Notes under the pieces: generated by a model
Seen by the model: the letters and a program-made list of their open reading frames with translations, nothing else
Told to the model about the DNA's origin: nothing
The model's database searches: none
In this document: positions 25,225-33,075 of the stretch, one piece after another
Layout of the letters: each line of letters begins with the position of its first letter
How positions within the stretch are numbered: the stretch's first letter is position 1
Position numbers and translations under genes: made by a program
From: Candidatus Oscillibacter excrementigallinarum
GTDB lineage: Bacteria > Bacillota > Clostridia > Oscillospirales > Oscillospiraceae
Direction of reading: 5' to 3'
DNA: 51,857 nucleotides
Assembly (NCBI GenBank): GCA_019118245.1
Contig: DWZJ01000099.1
Coordinates: 1 to 51,857, forward strand

Positions 25225-25701
25225 ATGAAGCACATCACCTATCTGCGCCGGGCCAATGAGGCCGCCAAGGCCGCCCGGGCGTCCGGCAACACCCCCTTCG
25301 GCGCCGTGCTGGTAAACGGCGACGGGGAGGTGGTGATGGTGCAGGGCAATGCCGAGCACGATCTGAACGACGCCACCGCCCACGCGGAGATGACGCTGGC
25401 CTCCCGGGCCAGCCGGACATACTCCAAGTCCTATCTGAAGGACTGCACTCTGTACACCACCTGCGAGCCCTGTCCCATGTGCACCGGCGGCATCTACTGG
25501 GCGGGGATCGGCCACATCGTCTACGGCATCACGGAAAAGCGGCTGCTGGAGCTGACCGGCAGCGACGAGAAGAATCCCACCTTCTCCATGGGGGCTGACA
25601 AGGTCATCGCCGCCGGGCAGAAGGAGATCACCCTGGTGGGGCCCATCCCGGAGATGGAGGCGGAGATCGTGGAAGTCCACAAGGGCTTCTGGAATCAGTG
25701 A
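25225..25701 (+). CDS. guaD: Nucleoside/guanine deaminase-like zinc enzyme
   Basis: A 158-residue CDA-fold deaminase. The zinc motifs are HAE (His53, Glu55) and PCPMC (Cys83, Cys86), and TTCEPCPMCTGGIYWAGI is typical of the guanine deaminase/GuaD group of cytidine deaminase-like enzymes. Guanine deaminase converts guanine to xanthine, which would feed the adjacent xanthine dehydrogenase. ATG 25225 follows GGAGGAG. A tRNA adenosine deaminase is the main alternative by fold, but the operon and the short, distinct C-terminus (VEVHKGFWNQ) favour guanine deaminase. Confidence 0.82.
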   Translation: MKHITYLRRANEAAKAARASGNTPFGAVLVNGDGEVVMVQGNAEHDLNDATAHAEMTLASRASRTYSKSYLKDCTLYTTCEPCPMCTGGIYWAGIGHIVYGITEKRLLELTGSDEKNPTFSMGADKVIAAGQKEITLVGPIPEMEAEIVEVHKGFWNQ

Positions 25702-25719
25702 ACGGAGAGGGAGGGCACG

Positions 25720-27480
25720 ATGCGGACGTTTGAGGAGATCAAGGACACGGTGGAGACCGGTCTGGGCAAACACCCCTGCGACCTGAAGCTGGCCAATGTG
25801 CAGCTGGTGAATGTCTGGTCCTCGGAGATCTATCCCACGGACATCTATATCCGCCATGGGCGGGTGGTGTCCATTGACCCCCAGGCGGGACTGGAGGCGC
25901 TGGAGACCGTGGACTGCGGCGGCCAGTACGCCGTCCCCGGTCTGATCGACACCCATATGCACTTTGAGACCACCATGCTCTCGCCGGAGGCGCTGGCCAG
26001 CGTGGTGGTGCCGGCGGGCTCCACCACCCTCTGCGCGGACCTGATGGAGATCGCTAACGTGGCTGGGGCCGCGGGGCTCAAGGCCATGCTCACCTCCATG
26101 GACCGGCTGCCCTACCGGATGCTGATCGAGGTGTCCTCCCGGGTGCCCACGGCCCCGGGGCTGGAGACCACCGGCGCCTATATGGGGGCCCGGGAGGTGG
26201 CGGAGATCATGGACTGGCCCGAGGCCGTCAGCCTGGGGGAGCTGGATCCCTCCAAGATCCTGCTGGTGGGGGAGGAGTACCTCCACAAGGTGGCGGACAC
26301 CCTGGGCCGGCGGAAGATCGTCAACGGCCACGCCATCGGCCGCATGGGGCAGGAGCTGAACGTCTACGCCTCCGCGGGCATCTCGGACGACCATGAGTGC
26401 GTCACCACAGAGGAGCTCCTGGCCCGCCTGCGGGTGGGCATGAGCGTCCTGGTCCGGGAGGGCAGCACGGAGCGGAATGTGGACGCCCTCATCACCGGCG
26501 CGGTCCGGGAGGGGCTGCCTCTGGACAATCTGATGTTCTGCACCGACGACAAGCACGCCACGGAGATCCGGTCGGAGGGCCACATCAACTACAATGTGGC
26601 CCGGGCCATCGCCCTGGGGGTCCCCCCGGTGGAGGCCATCAGGATGGGCACGCTGAACGCCGCCCGCCACTTCCGGCTGGAGGATGAGATCGGCTCCATC
26701 GCCCCGGGGCGGATGGCGGATATCCTGCTGGTGCCGGATCTGGCGGAGATGCGTCCCTCCCGGGTGTACTTCGCGGGCCGGCTGGTGGCGGAGCAGGGTG
26801 CCCTGCTGGAGCCCTGTCAGGCGGCTGACTATCCGGAGTGGATCCTCCACACGGTCCGTCTGAAACATCCCATCACCGCGGCCTCCTTCCGGAAGGAGAC
26901 CGGCGCGGCGGGGGACCATGTCCGGGTGAACGTCATCGACCTGATCGACCGGCAGATCATCAACCGCCGGCTGGTGACGGAGCTGCCCTGCGCCAACGGG
27001 GAGATCCTGCCGGACATCGACCGGGACATTGCCAAGCTGGCGGTGGTGGAGCGGTACGGCAAGACCGGCGGCGTGGGCATCGGATTCGTCCGGGGCTTCG
27101 GCCTGAAGAGGGGCGCCCTGGCCTACTCTACCTCCCACGACCACCACAACATCGTCACCGTGGGCGCTGACGACGCCGACATGGCCCTGGCCGTCAACAC
27201 CGTGGCGGAGATGCAGGGGGGCCTGGCCGTGGTCTGTGACGGAGCGGTGCTGGCAAAGATGCGCCTGCCCATCGGCGGGCTGATGAGCACAAAGCCTGCG
27301 GAAGAGGTGATGGCGGAACAGGACGCCATGAACGAGGCGGCCCGGCAGCTGGGCTGTGCGGGCAGTGCCCCCTTCATGACCCTCAGCTTCATCTCCCTGC
27401 CCACCGTTCCGGAGCTGGGGCTGACGGACCTGGGCCTCATCGACGTGCTGGAGCACAAGCTGATCCCCCTGGAGTGCTGA
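25720..27480 (+). CDS. ade: Adenine deaminase
   Basis: The 586-residue amidohydrolase-family enzyme converts adenine to hypoxanthine and ammonia. It has the metal-binding DTHMHFETTMLSP segment (His79, His81), ISDDHE and CTDDKHATEI, then EAIRMGTLNAARHFRL and IAPGRMADILLVPDL, and the C-terminal adenine deaminase-specific domain (DRDIAKLAVVERYGKTG, STSHDHHNIVTVGADDADM). Usual length is about 570-600. ATG 25720 follows GGAGAGGGAGG. It is the last gene of the purine operon; its product hypoxanthine is a substrate of xanthine dehydrogenase. Confidence 0.94.
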   Translation: MRTFEEIKDTVETGLGKHPCDLKLANVQLVNVWSSEIYPTDIYIRHGRVVSIDPQAGLEALETVDCGGQYAVPGLIDTHMHFETTMLSPEALASVVVPAGSTTLCADLMEIANVAGAAGLKAMLTSMDRLPYRMLIEVSSRVPTAPGLETTGAYMGAREVAEIMDWPEAVSLGELDPSKILLVGEEYLHKVADTLGRRKIVNGHAIGRMGQELNVYASAGISDDHECVTTEELLARLRVGMSVLVREGSTERNVDALITGAVREGLPLDNLMFCTDDKHATEIRSEGHINYNVARAIALGVPPVEAIRMGTLNAARHFRLEDEIGSIAPGRMADILLVPDLAEMRPSRVYFAGRLVAEQGALLEPCQAADYPEWILHTVRLKHPITAASFRKETGAAGDHVRVNVIDLIDRQIINRRLVTELPCANGEILPDIDRDIAKLAVVERYGKTGGVGIGFVRGFGLKRGALAYSTSHDHHNIVTVGADDADMALAVNTVAEMQGGLAVVCDGAVLAKMRLPIGGLMSTKPAEEVMAEQDAMNEAARQLGCAGSAPFMTLSFISLPTVPELGLTDLGLIDVLEHKLIPLEC

Positions 27481-27520
27481 ACGGAACAGTCAAACGCACC
27501 CACCAAAAACACAGATAGAG

Positions 27521-27557
27521 GCAGGAGCGCCGGAACATTCCGGCGCTCCTGCTTTTC
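27521..27557. terminator. Terminator at the end of the purine operon
   Basis: A 13-bp perfect stem (27521-27533 with 27540-27552) followed by TTTTCTC on the plus strand. It lies between the convergent purine operon and the lantibiotic-protection genes and may serve both. Confidence 0.85.
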
Positions 27558-27605
27558 TCGTGCAAACGCAGGCATCAGCATGCCAATCGTGTCCCGTTTG
27601 CGCCA

Positions 27606-28334
27606 TCACTCCGCAGCCACGTCCCGCCGCCGGAGATACCGGACGGCCAGGAGGGTGAACACCGCCGTGTAGGCGCAGGCGGAGAGCAGGAAGGGAACAA
27701 CGTCCAGTTCCATCTCCGGGTTGTTGGCCCGCATTCCGATACACAGCAGGGAGTAGGGGAAGGCGTACCCGAACCCCTGGGCCGTGACGATCAGCCCCGC
27801 GATGCCCCCCACCAGGCCAAAGGCAACCGGCGGGGCGAAGGCCCGGATCCGCAGGCTGAAATAGAGCTGCACCGCGCACACCGGCACGCCTCCCAGTGCT
27901 CCGCACAGCAGCCATCCGGCCAGCTCCGGCGGGATGGGGCCGGTGAGGCCCACGAGCTTCCCGCTGAGGACAAAGAGCAGCCCGATCCATGCCTGGGAGA
28001 GCAGGGAGATCACCGTGGCCCAGATCAGCTTGGCAAGGCACAGGTCACTCACCGGCACCGGGGCGGTGAGGAAGCTGTTCCAGTTGTGGTCCGTGTGCTC
28101 CAGCCGCCACTGCCAGGCGCAGAACACCCCCAGCAGGGCGGGCAGGAAGAACATGGAGGAGAACAGGGTGTGCTGGCTCCACAGGCTGTACCACTCGCTT
28201 TGCAGCAGCCCCAGGTTTCCCAGATAGTTCATGGTGCCAAGGACCGCCGGAAAAATGGGCAGCACCACAAAGGCCAGCCATACCGGCGACCGGCGGAACT
28301 TGACCAGCTCCGCCCTCAGACAGCGCAGCAGCAT
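27606..28334 (-). CDS. ABC-2 type permease, lantibiotic immunity MutG-like
   Basis: A 242-residue membrane protein with about six helices. MLLRCLRAELVKFRRSPVWLAF at the N-terminus (in pieces) and the WQWRLEHTDHNWNSFLTAPVPVSDLCLAKLIW region are characteristic of the MutG/EpiG/SpaG-like permeases that expel lantibiotics from the membrane. It is the last of three minus-strand genes (ATPase, permease, permease), separated from the upstream permease by three bases. It most likely protects against an antimicrobial peptide rather than exporting a self-made one, since no lantibiotic genes are present in the window. Confidence 0.83.
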   Translation of the reverse strand: MLLRCLRAELVKFRRSPVWLAFVVLPIFPAVLGTMNYLGNLGLLQSEWYSLWSQHTLFSSMFFLPALLGVFCAWQWRLEHTDHNWNSFLTAPVPVSDLCLAKLIWATVISLLSQAWIGLLFVLSGKLVGLTGPIPPELAGWLLCGALGGVPVCAVQLYFSLRIRAFAPPVAFGLVGGIAGLIVTAQGFGYAFPYSLLCIGMRANNPEMELDVVPFLLSACAYTAVFTLLAVRYLRRRDVAAE

Positions 28335-28337
28335 CCA

Positions 28338-29087
28338 TCACACCTCCTTCCGAACGAACAGGGCCCGGCCCGCGATCAGAAATGCCGCCGCCCACAGGCA
28401 CAGCAGCACCAGGTCCATGGGCTGGGGCCACTCCCAAAAGAACCAGGTGAACCGGGTCTCCGGGTTCCAGTTCATCCCCACCAGGGACAGCAGGCCATAG
28501 TAGCCCCAGGGAATGCACCGGGTCAGGGCCGGCGGGAACAGGAGCGATAAGATTCCGAGGAAGCTCCCGGAGATCCCGCACACCAGGGCCACCGCCTGGT
28601 TGGGAAAGCGGAGGGACAGTCCCTGCTGCAGGGCGTAGACCATCATGGACACCGCCCAGGAGATCAGGGTGAACAGCCCCATTCTGAGCCAGGGGACCTC
28701 CCCCGGAAACCGCCACAGGACGCCCACCCCGACAAAGACCGCCCAGCGGACCAGGAGCAGCGCCGCCAACACCAGAGCACCCCAGGCCAGCTTTGCGCTG
28801 TAGAGGGCTCCCGGCGACGCCATGGTCTCCAGCAGCTTCAGAGTCGTTCCCTTGTGCTCCAGTTCGCAGTTCCGGCTGGCGATGGTGGCCACGCTGATGG
28901 GCATGATGATGGCGTCCACCATGGCCAGGTCATACAGCAGCAGCATCCAGCCCTGGAGAAGGTCCTCGGCATCCTGGCGGGCGAAGGTGGAGACGATCCA
29001 CACCAACTCCGCCGCCAGCACGGCAGCGCACACCAGCAGGATCTTCCGCCGGCGGCACTTGTAGAATTCCAGTCCCAGCAGCTTCAC
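28338..29087 (-). CDS. ABC-2 type permease, lantibiotic immunity MutE-like
   Basis: A 249-residue six-helix membrane protein. The N-terminal LLGLEFYKCRRRKILLV, and RNCELEHKGTTLKLLETM after the second helix, match the MutE/EpiE permease type. It forms the second membrane subunit of the transporter with the MutG-like gene. Its ATG overlaps the stop of the ATPase gene by four bases (ATGA). Confidence 0.83.
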   Translation of the reverse strand: MKLLGLEFYKCRRRKILLVCAAVLAAELVWIVSTFARQDAEDLLQGWMLLLYDLAMVDAIIMPISVATIASRNCELEHKGTTLKLLETMASPGALYSAKLAWGALVLAALLLVRWAVFVGVGVLWRFPGEVPWLRMGLFTLISWAVSMMVYALQQGLSLRFPNQAVALVCGISGSFLGILSLLFPPALTRCIPWGYYGLLSLVGMNWNPETRFTWFFWEWPQPMDLVLLCLWAAAFLIAGRALFVRKEV

Positions 29088-29995
29088 AGGCTCACCGCCT
29101 TTCCCGTCAGCTCCAGGAAGATGTCCTCCAAACTCTTCTGCCGCTCCTCCAGCCGGACCACGCCCAGGCGGTTCTCCGCCAGGAATCGGGTGAGCTGGGC
29201 GGCGATCTCGTCGGAGAGGATGGGGAGGATCAGATACCCCTCCTCCTCCGTGCAGCGGATGTCCCGCTGGGCCAGCAGGCTCCGGGCCACGGCGTTGTTG
29301 GTGGTCCGCAGGGCCAGGTGGTGGCGGCTGCGGCCGTGGAGGGCCTCCAGGGTGTCCTGGAACACCAGTTCTCCCTCCCGGATGATGGCCACATGGTCCG
29401 CCATCTGATCGATCTCACTGAGCAGATGGCTGGACACCACCACCGTCATGCCGAACTGGCCGGGCAGGGAGCAGATCAGCTCCCGCATCTCCTGGATGCC
29501 CGCCGGATCCAGGCCGTTGGTGGGCTCGTCCAGGATCAGCAGCCGGGGAAAGCCAAGCAGTGCCGCCGCCAGGCCCAGCCGCTGCTTCATCCCTAAGGAG
29601 TAGTGGGCCACCTTCTTGCCCCGCTGGCCGTCCAGCCGGACGATCTGCAGCACCTCCCGGATGTTCTTCTCCGGAACGTTCCGCAACGTCTGGACGATCC
29701 GCAGGTTCTCCTCTCCCGTGAGGTGGCCGTAGTAGCTGGGGCTCTCAATGAGGCTCCCTACCTGCCGGAGCACGGCCAGACGGTTTTTGCCGTCCATGTT
29801 CTTTCCCAGCACCCGGATGCTGCCCGCCGTGGGGCGCACCAGGCCCAGCAGCATTTTCAGCGTGGTGGACTTCCCCGCCCCGTTGGGGCCCAGGAAGCCG
29901 TAGACGCTGCCCTCGGGCACATCCAGGTCCAGGTGGGCCACCCGCAGGACGTTTCCATACTGTTTGCACAGGTCGTGTGTCTCGATGATGTTCAT
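29084..29995 (-). CDS. ABC transporter ATPase, lantibiotic protection type (MutF/BcrA-like)
   Basis: A 303-residue ATPase: Walker A GPNGAGKST (about 37-45), signature YSLGMKQRLGLAAAL, Walker B LLILDEPTNGLDPAGI, and the DrrA/BcrA-type C-terminal extension ending in LEERQKSLEDIFLELTG. It energises the two downstream permeases. It is the first gene of the transcript, with a promoter at 30046-30019 preceded by phased repeats that probably bind the divergently encoded response regulator. The function of protecting against peptide antibiotics is from family knowledge. Confidence 0.88.
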   Translation of the reverse strand: MNIIETHDLCKQYGNVLRVAHLDLDVPEGSVYGFLGPNGAGKSTTLKMLLGLVRPTAGSIRVLGKNMDGKNRLAVLRQVGSLIESPSYYGHLTGEENLRIVQTLRNVPEKNIREVLQIVRLDGQRGKKVAHYSLGMKQRLGLAAALLGFPRLLILDEPTNGLDPAGIQEMRELICSLPGQFGMTVVVSSHLLSEIDQMADHVAIIREGELVFQDTLEALHGRSRHHLALRTTNNAVARSLLAQRDIRCTEEEGYLILPILSDEIAAQLTRFLAENRLGVVRLEERQKSLEDIFLELTGKAVSL

Positions 29996-30018
29996 GGCAA
30001 GACCTCCTTACGCTCCCA

Positions 30019-30046
30019 AGGATAGCACCCCTGCCTTACATCCCAA
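30019..30046 (-). promoter_or_regulatory. Promoter of the lantibiotic-protection ABC operon
   Basis: On the minus strand TTGGGA (30046-30041) and TATCCT (30024-30019) are 16 bp apart. The ribosome binding site AAGGAGG lies before ATG 29995. The weak hexamers suggest activator dependence. Confidence 0.55.
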
Positions 30047-30072
30047 TGAAGCCCACCTTACGTTTACCTTAC
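30034..30072 (-). promoter_or_regulatory. Phased GTAAGG repeats, probable response regulator binding sites
   Basis: GTAAGG on the minus strand (CCTTAC on the plus) occurs at 30067-30072, 30056-30061 and 30034-30039, at 11- and 22-bp steps, so on one face of the helix. The first two sit just upstream of the ABC -35. This is the usual layout for OmpR-family activators. Confidence 0.6.
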
Positions 30073-30086
30073 TTCTGCATGGAGGT

Positions 30087-30115
30087 CTGGACGGATGGAC
30101 AGGATTTGCTATAAT
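30087..30115 (+). promoter_or_regulatory. Promoter of the response regulator/histidine kinase pair
   Basis: A perfect TATAAT at 30110-30115 with a weak CTGGAC -35 (30087-30092) 17 bp upstream. The start would be near 30122, about 20 bases before the response regulator ATG. Confidence 0.55.
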
Positions 30116-30143
30116 GAGGGAAGAACGAAAAAGGAGGCCCGAT

Positions 30144-30830
30144 ATGGCCTATCGCATTTTGATCGTGGATGACGAGCACGAATTGCAAAACATGGTAAAG
30201 GAGATCCTGACCCAGGCGGGATATGAGACGGACGCCGCTCTCTCCTGCGCCCAGGCCCTGGAGCGCTTCCAGGCCGGAAACCCGGATGCGGTGCTGCTGG
30301 ACGTGAATCTCCCAGACGGGGACGGATTTTCCCTGTTCGGGCAGCTCCGGGAGAGCCGGGACGTGCCGGTGCTGTTCCTCTCCGCCCGGGACGAGGATGA
30401 GGACCGGCTCCGGGGACTTGGCCTGGGGGCGGACGACTACATCACAAAGCCCTTCCTGCCCCAGGAACTGCTGCTCCGCCTGCGCTCCGTGCTCCGGCGG
30501 GTCTACCGCGAGGAACCGGACGCTGCGCGGCTTGGGGACGCGAAGATCGACTGGGGAAAGGGCATCGTCCGCAGGAACGGCGTGGAAACCGCCCTCACCG
30601 CCAAGGAGTTCACCCTGCTGAAGAAACTTTGGGAGGCCCGGGGCAACATCGTTACCATCGACGCATTGTGCGAGACGTTGTGGGACGGACCGCTGGTGGG
30701 CTATGAGAACACCCTGATGGTCCACATCCGCCGATTGCGGGAGAAGATCGAGGAGGACCCCTCTCACCCCAAGTACCTGCTGACGGTACGGGGCCTGGGC
30801 TACCGCCTGGTGCGGGAGGGGATGAGATGA
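30144..30830 (+). CDS. OmpR-family response regulator
   Basis: A 228-residue regulator: receiver domain with acidic pocket Asp9-Asp10, phosphoacceptor Asp53 (VLLDVNLPDGDGF) and Lys102 (DDYITKPF), then a winged-helix DNA-binding domain (about 130-228: LTAKEFTLLKKLWEARGNIV, ENTLMVHIRRLREKIEEDP, VRGLGYRLV). ATG 30144 follows AAGGAGG; the open frame further upstream is not coding. It overlaps the kinase gene (ATGA) and is divergent from the lantibiotic-protection transporter, so it most likely activates that transporter when the kinase senses a cell-envelope peptide. Confidence 0.92.
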   Translation: MAYRILIVDDEHELQNMVKEILTQAGYETDAALSCAQALERFQAGNPDAVLLDVNLPDGDGFSLFGQLRESRDVPVLFLSARDEDEDRLRGLGLGADDYITKPFLPQELLLRLRSVLRRVYREEPDAARLGDAKIDWGKGIVRRNGVETALTAKEFTLLKKLWEARGNIVTIDALCETLWDGPLVGYENTLMVHIRRLREKIEEDPSHPKYLLTVRGLGYRLVREGMR

Positions 30831-32035
30831 GCCTGCGGAGTCTGCTCAAGGGGGCCGTCCTGGTGACCGCTTCGGCGGCCCTGATCGCCGGCATCACCAT
30901 AGCAGGGATTCTGGCCTTCGTCTTTTACCATTCCGACGGCGGCCGGAGCTGGGACGTCTCGGTGTCCAGGGTCTCTTCCACCCTGACCTGGAACGGCACG
31001 GCATATGAATTCTCCGGAGAGAATCTTCTTGGGGATGACCGCTGGGCCATCCTGATCAGCGAGGACGGGCAGGTGATCTGGTCCTTCCAGAAGCCTGTCG
31101 ACGTGCCGGAGCAATATTCCCTCACGGACGTGGCCTCCTTCACCCGGTGGTATCTCCGGGACTACCCGGTCCAGTGCCGCGTCCGGGACGACGGACTGCT
31201 GGTGGTGGGCTCTCCCAAGGGGAGCGTGTGGAAGCACGACATCTCCACGGCGTCCCAACTGCTGCACGACGCCCCCCTGTGGGTAGGCGGCATCTTCCTG
31301 CTGACCCTGGGGTGCGTGCTGCTCCTGGCCTATTTTGTGGTGCGCCGGTGGTTCCGGCAGGCCCAGAAGGTGCGGGATGCCGCCCGGTCCGACTGGATCA
31401 ACGGCGTCTCCCATGACATCCGTACGCCCCTCTCCATGGTCATGGGCTACGCCGCCCAGATGGAGGGGGCCGCCGACCTGTCCCCGGAGCGGAGGCGCCA
31501 GGCAGGGATCATCCGCGCCCAGAGCCAGGCTATCCGGGATCTGGTAAACGACCTGAATCTGACCATGCGGCTGGACTGCGCCATGCAGGCCCTGCGAAAA
31601 GAACCCTTACAACTGGAGGCTTTCCTCCGGCAGATCGCCGCCGACTTCCTGAACGGCGGCCTGGGGGATGGGTTTGACTTCGAGATGGATCTTCCGGCGA
31701 AACCTCTGCCCCAAATTGATGCTGACCCGTTCCTGCTCCGCCGAGCGGTAAACAACCTGCTCACCAACTGTGTGCGGCACAATGCTCCCGGCTGCTCGAT
31801 CTGCTTGGGCGCCAGGGCCGAGGGCAAAGAAGTTGTCATTTTCGTAGAGGGTGGCTCAGTAACGAGCACCACGGCGCAGACTGATTCGGCCCGTCAGCTG
31901 GAGTCAGACGGCGGGGCCGCCCACGGCACAGGACTGAAATTGGTGAGTCAGATCGCCGCTGCCCACGGCGGGGAGGCTCGGTTCTACGGAGGCGACGTCT
32001 TCCGATGCGAACTGCGGCTGCCGGCCGCCTCTTGA
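30827..32035 (+). CDS. Sensor histidine kinase of the antimicrobial-peptide-response system
   Basis: A 402-residue membrane kinase: helix at about 12-34, an extracytoplasmic loop of about 110 residues, a second helix near 147-168, then a dimerisation/phosphorylation domain with NGVSHDIRTPLSM (His196) and an ATP-binding domain. The N-box is NNLLTNCVRHNA and G2 is HGTGLKLV. The G1 box is unusual: where a DxGxG motif is expected there is VEGGSVTSTTAQ with no Asp, in a stretch with lower GC. Kinase activity may therefore be altered. It starts four bases inside the response regulator stop. The stimulus is unknown. Confidence 0.85.
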   Translation: MSLRSLLKGAVLVTASAALIAGITIAGILAFVFYHSDGGRSWDVSVSRVSSTLTWNGTAYEFSGENLLGDDRWAILISEDGQVIWSFQKPVDVPEQYSLTDVASFTRWYLRDYPVQCRVRDDGLLVVGSPKGSVWKHDISTASQLLHDAPLWVGGIFLLTLGCVLLLAYFVVRRWFRQAQKVRDAARSDWINGVSHDIRTPLSMVMGYAAQMEGAADLSPERRRQAGIIRAQSQAIRDLVNDLNLTMRLDCAMQALRKEPLQLEAFLRQIAADFLNGGLGDGFDFEMDLPAKPLPQIDADPFLLRRAVNNLLTNCVRHNAPGCSICLGARAEGKEVVIFVEGGSVTSTTAQTDSARQLESDGGAAHGTGLKLVSQIAAAHGGEARFYGGDVFRCELRLPAAS

Positions 32036-32065
32036 CAGCGGCGGACCAGATGCTATAATAATATA

Positions 32066-32299
32066 CTTTCCGAGGACCGCCGGAAGCTGCGGCAGGAGCT
32101 GCATTTCTGCCGGAAATTCGGCGTCTCCGGCCACATGGCCCGGGCAGGCATCCAGGAGCCGGAGGACCGCTATCTGGTCCGGCTGCTGGGGCGGGTCAAC
32201 TACCAGCTGCAGATCACGCCCGGCAGGCGGGAACTGCTGGACGCCAGGGCCTGGCTGCTGGCCCAGCGCACCGGGAGACCTGACCATTCCAACACTTGA
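32066..32299 (+). pseudogene. C-terminal fragment of a retron/DGR-type reverse transcriptase-like protein
   Basis: An open stretch without its own start encodes about 77 residues, with RRKLRQELHFCRKFGV, GHMARAGI and YLVRLLGRVNYQLQITPG, ending at a stop at 32297. The pattern (basic KLRQE, KFG, H, then LLGRVN and L) resembles the very C-terminus of bacterial reverse transcriptases. The polymerase part with YxDD is absent: the upstream sequence is the kinase 3' end and a 30-base AT-rich junction. It is therefore read as a remnant of a deleted mobile or defence gene. The family call comes from memory of such tails and is only moderate. Confidence 0.5.
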
Positions 32300-32302
32300 A
32301 AA

Positions 32303-32345
32303 ACCGCTGGAACGCCTCCATGGAGACGTTCCAGCGGTCCTTTTT
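32303..32345. terminator. Bidirectional terminator between the kinase and the minus-strand permease
   Basis: A 12-bp stem (32303-32314 with 32327-32338) with an additional inner CTCC/GGAG pairing, T5 on the plus strand at 32341-32345 and A5 at 32299-32303 giving T5 on the minus strand. It terminates the two-component operon and the convergent ABC operon. Confidence 0.85.
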
Positions 32346-33075
32346 ATGCGGCGTGGTTCCGCCGGAGCGGCTGTGCCCTTCCAGGATGGACGCACAGCAG
32401 CACAGCGCCTGCGGCCAGCAGCAGGGCTTGCGCGGTCAGGACTGAGGCCGGCAGGACAAGGTTTGGGTCCAGGGTCCCCAGGGTCAGGGGGTACACGGAG
32501 AAGAACCGCCCATTCCACAGCCCCAGGGCCTCCGGCAGGGGCAGGGCCAGCAGCGCGAAGGGCACCAGCATCCACGGATAGACCAGCCAGGGGCGGAGCC
32601 GTCCCAGCAGCCATCCGCTGCCCAGGGCGAACACCAGCGGCGGGACCAGGGTCACCAGGGCGGGGAGGACCAGCTGCCCCCACCCGTACCACTGGAAATA
32701 CCATCCATAGAACACGGCGGCCTCCACGAGAACGGCCAGCGCCAGCAGGACGGTCCCCGCCAGGGCGGCGGCGCAGCGGGACAGGGCGTACCGCCGGGGC
32801 TCCATGGGCGCGGCGTCCGTGAGCACCGCCGCCCGCCGGGCCTTCCCCGAGGTGAAGAAGGTCAGGAAGAACAGGGCCCCGAGCCACAGCAGGGGCACCA
32901 TCCGGCTGAGATAGTCCCCGAAGCTCCAGGGGGAGAAGGGAGCGGTGTGGGACACCCCCAAAAGGGTCACGCTGTTCAGCACCTGCCAGCCGTAGAACAG
33001 CAGCACCAGCAGCAGGCCGAAAAAGAATTTGTTCCACAGCAAGCGTCTGCACTCATATCGCATGATCTTACCCAA
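32344..33075 (-). CDS. ABC-2-like permease following the M1 peptidase fusion
   Basis: A 243-residue membrane protein with about six hydrophobic helices and the N-terminal pattern IMRYECRRLLWNKFFFGLLLVLLFYG seen in pieces in ABC-2 permeases. No enzymatic motif is visible. TTG 33075 is preferred because GAGGAGG lies nine bases upstream; an ATG at 33063 is an alternative. The start overlaps the peptidase stop by eight bases. It is presumably the second membrane subunit of the transporter energised by the ATPase at 35251-36120. Confidence 0.78.
   Translation of the reverse strand: MGKIMRYECRRLLWNKFFFGLLLVLLFYGWQVLNSVTLLGVSHTAPFSPWSFGDYLSRMVPLLWLGALFFLTFFTSGKARRAAVLTDAAPMEPRRYALSRCAAALAGTVLLALAVLVEAAVFYGWYFQWYGWGQLVLPALVTLVPPLVFALGSGWLLGRLRPWLVYPWMLVPFALLALPLPEALGLWNGRFFSVYPLTLGTLDPNLVLPASVLTAQALLLAAGAVLLCVHPGRAQPLRRNHAA

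Noticed and set aside
25051-27456. An 801-codon minus-strand frame opposite the deaminase genes
   Set aside because: Composition shadow of the plus-strand genes, with His/Gln/Gly/Val-rich sequence and no recognisable motif.
30006-30011. A fourth CCTTAC repeat as a response regulator site
   Set aside because: It overlaps the AAGGAGG ribosome binding site of the ABC ATPase gene and is out of phase (28 bp) with the others.
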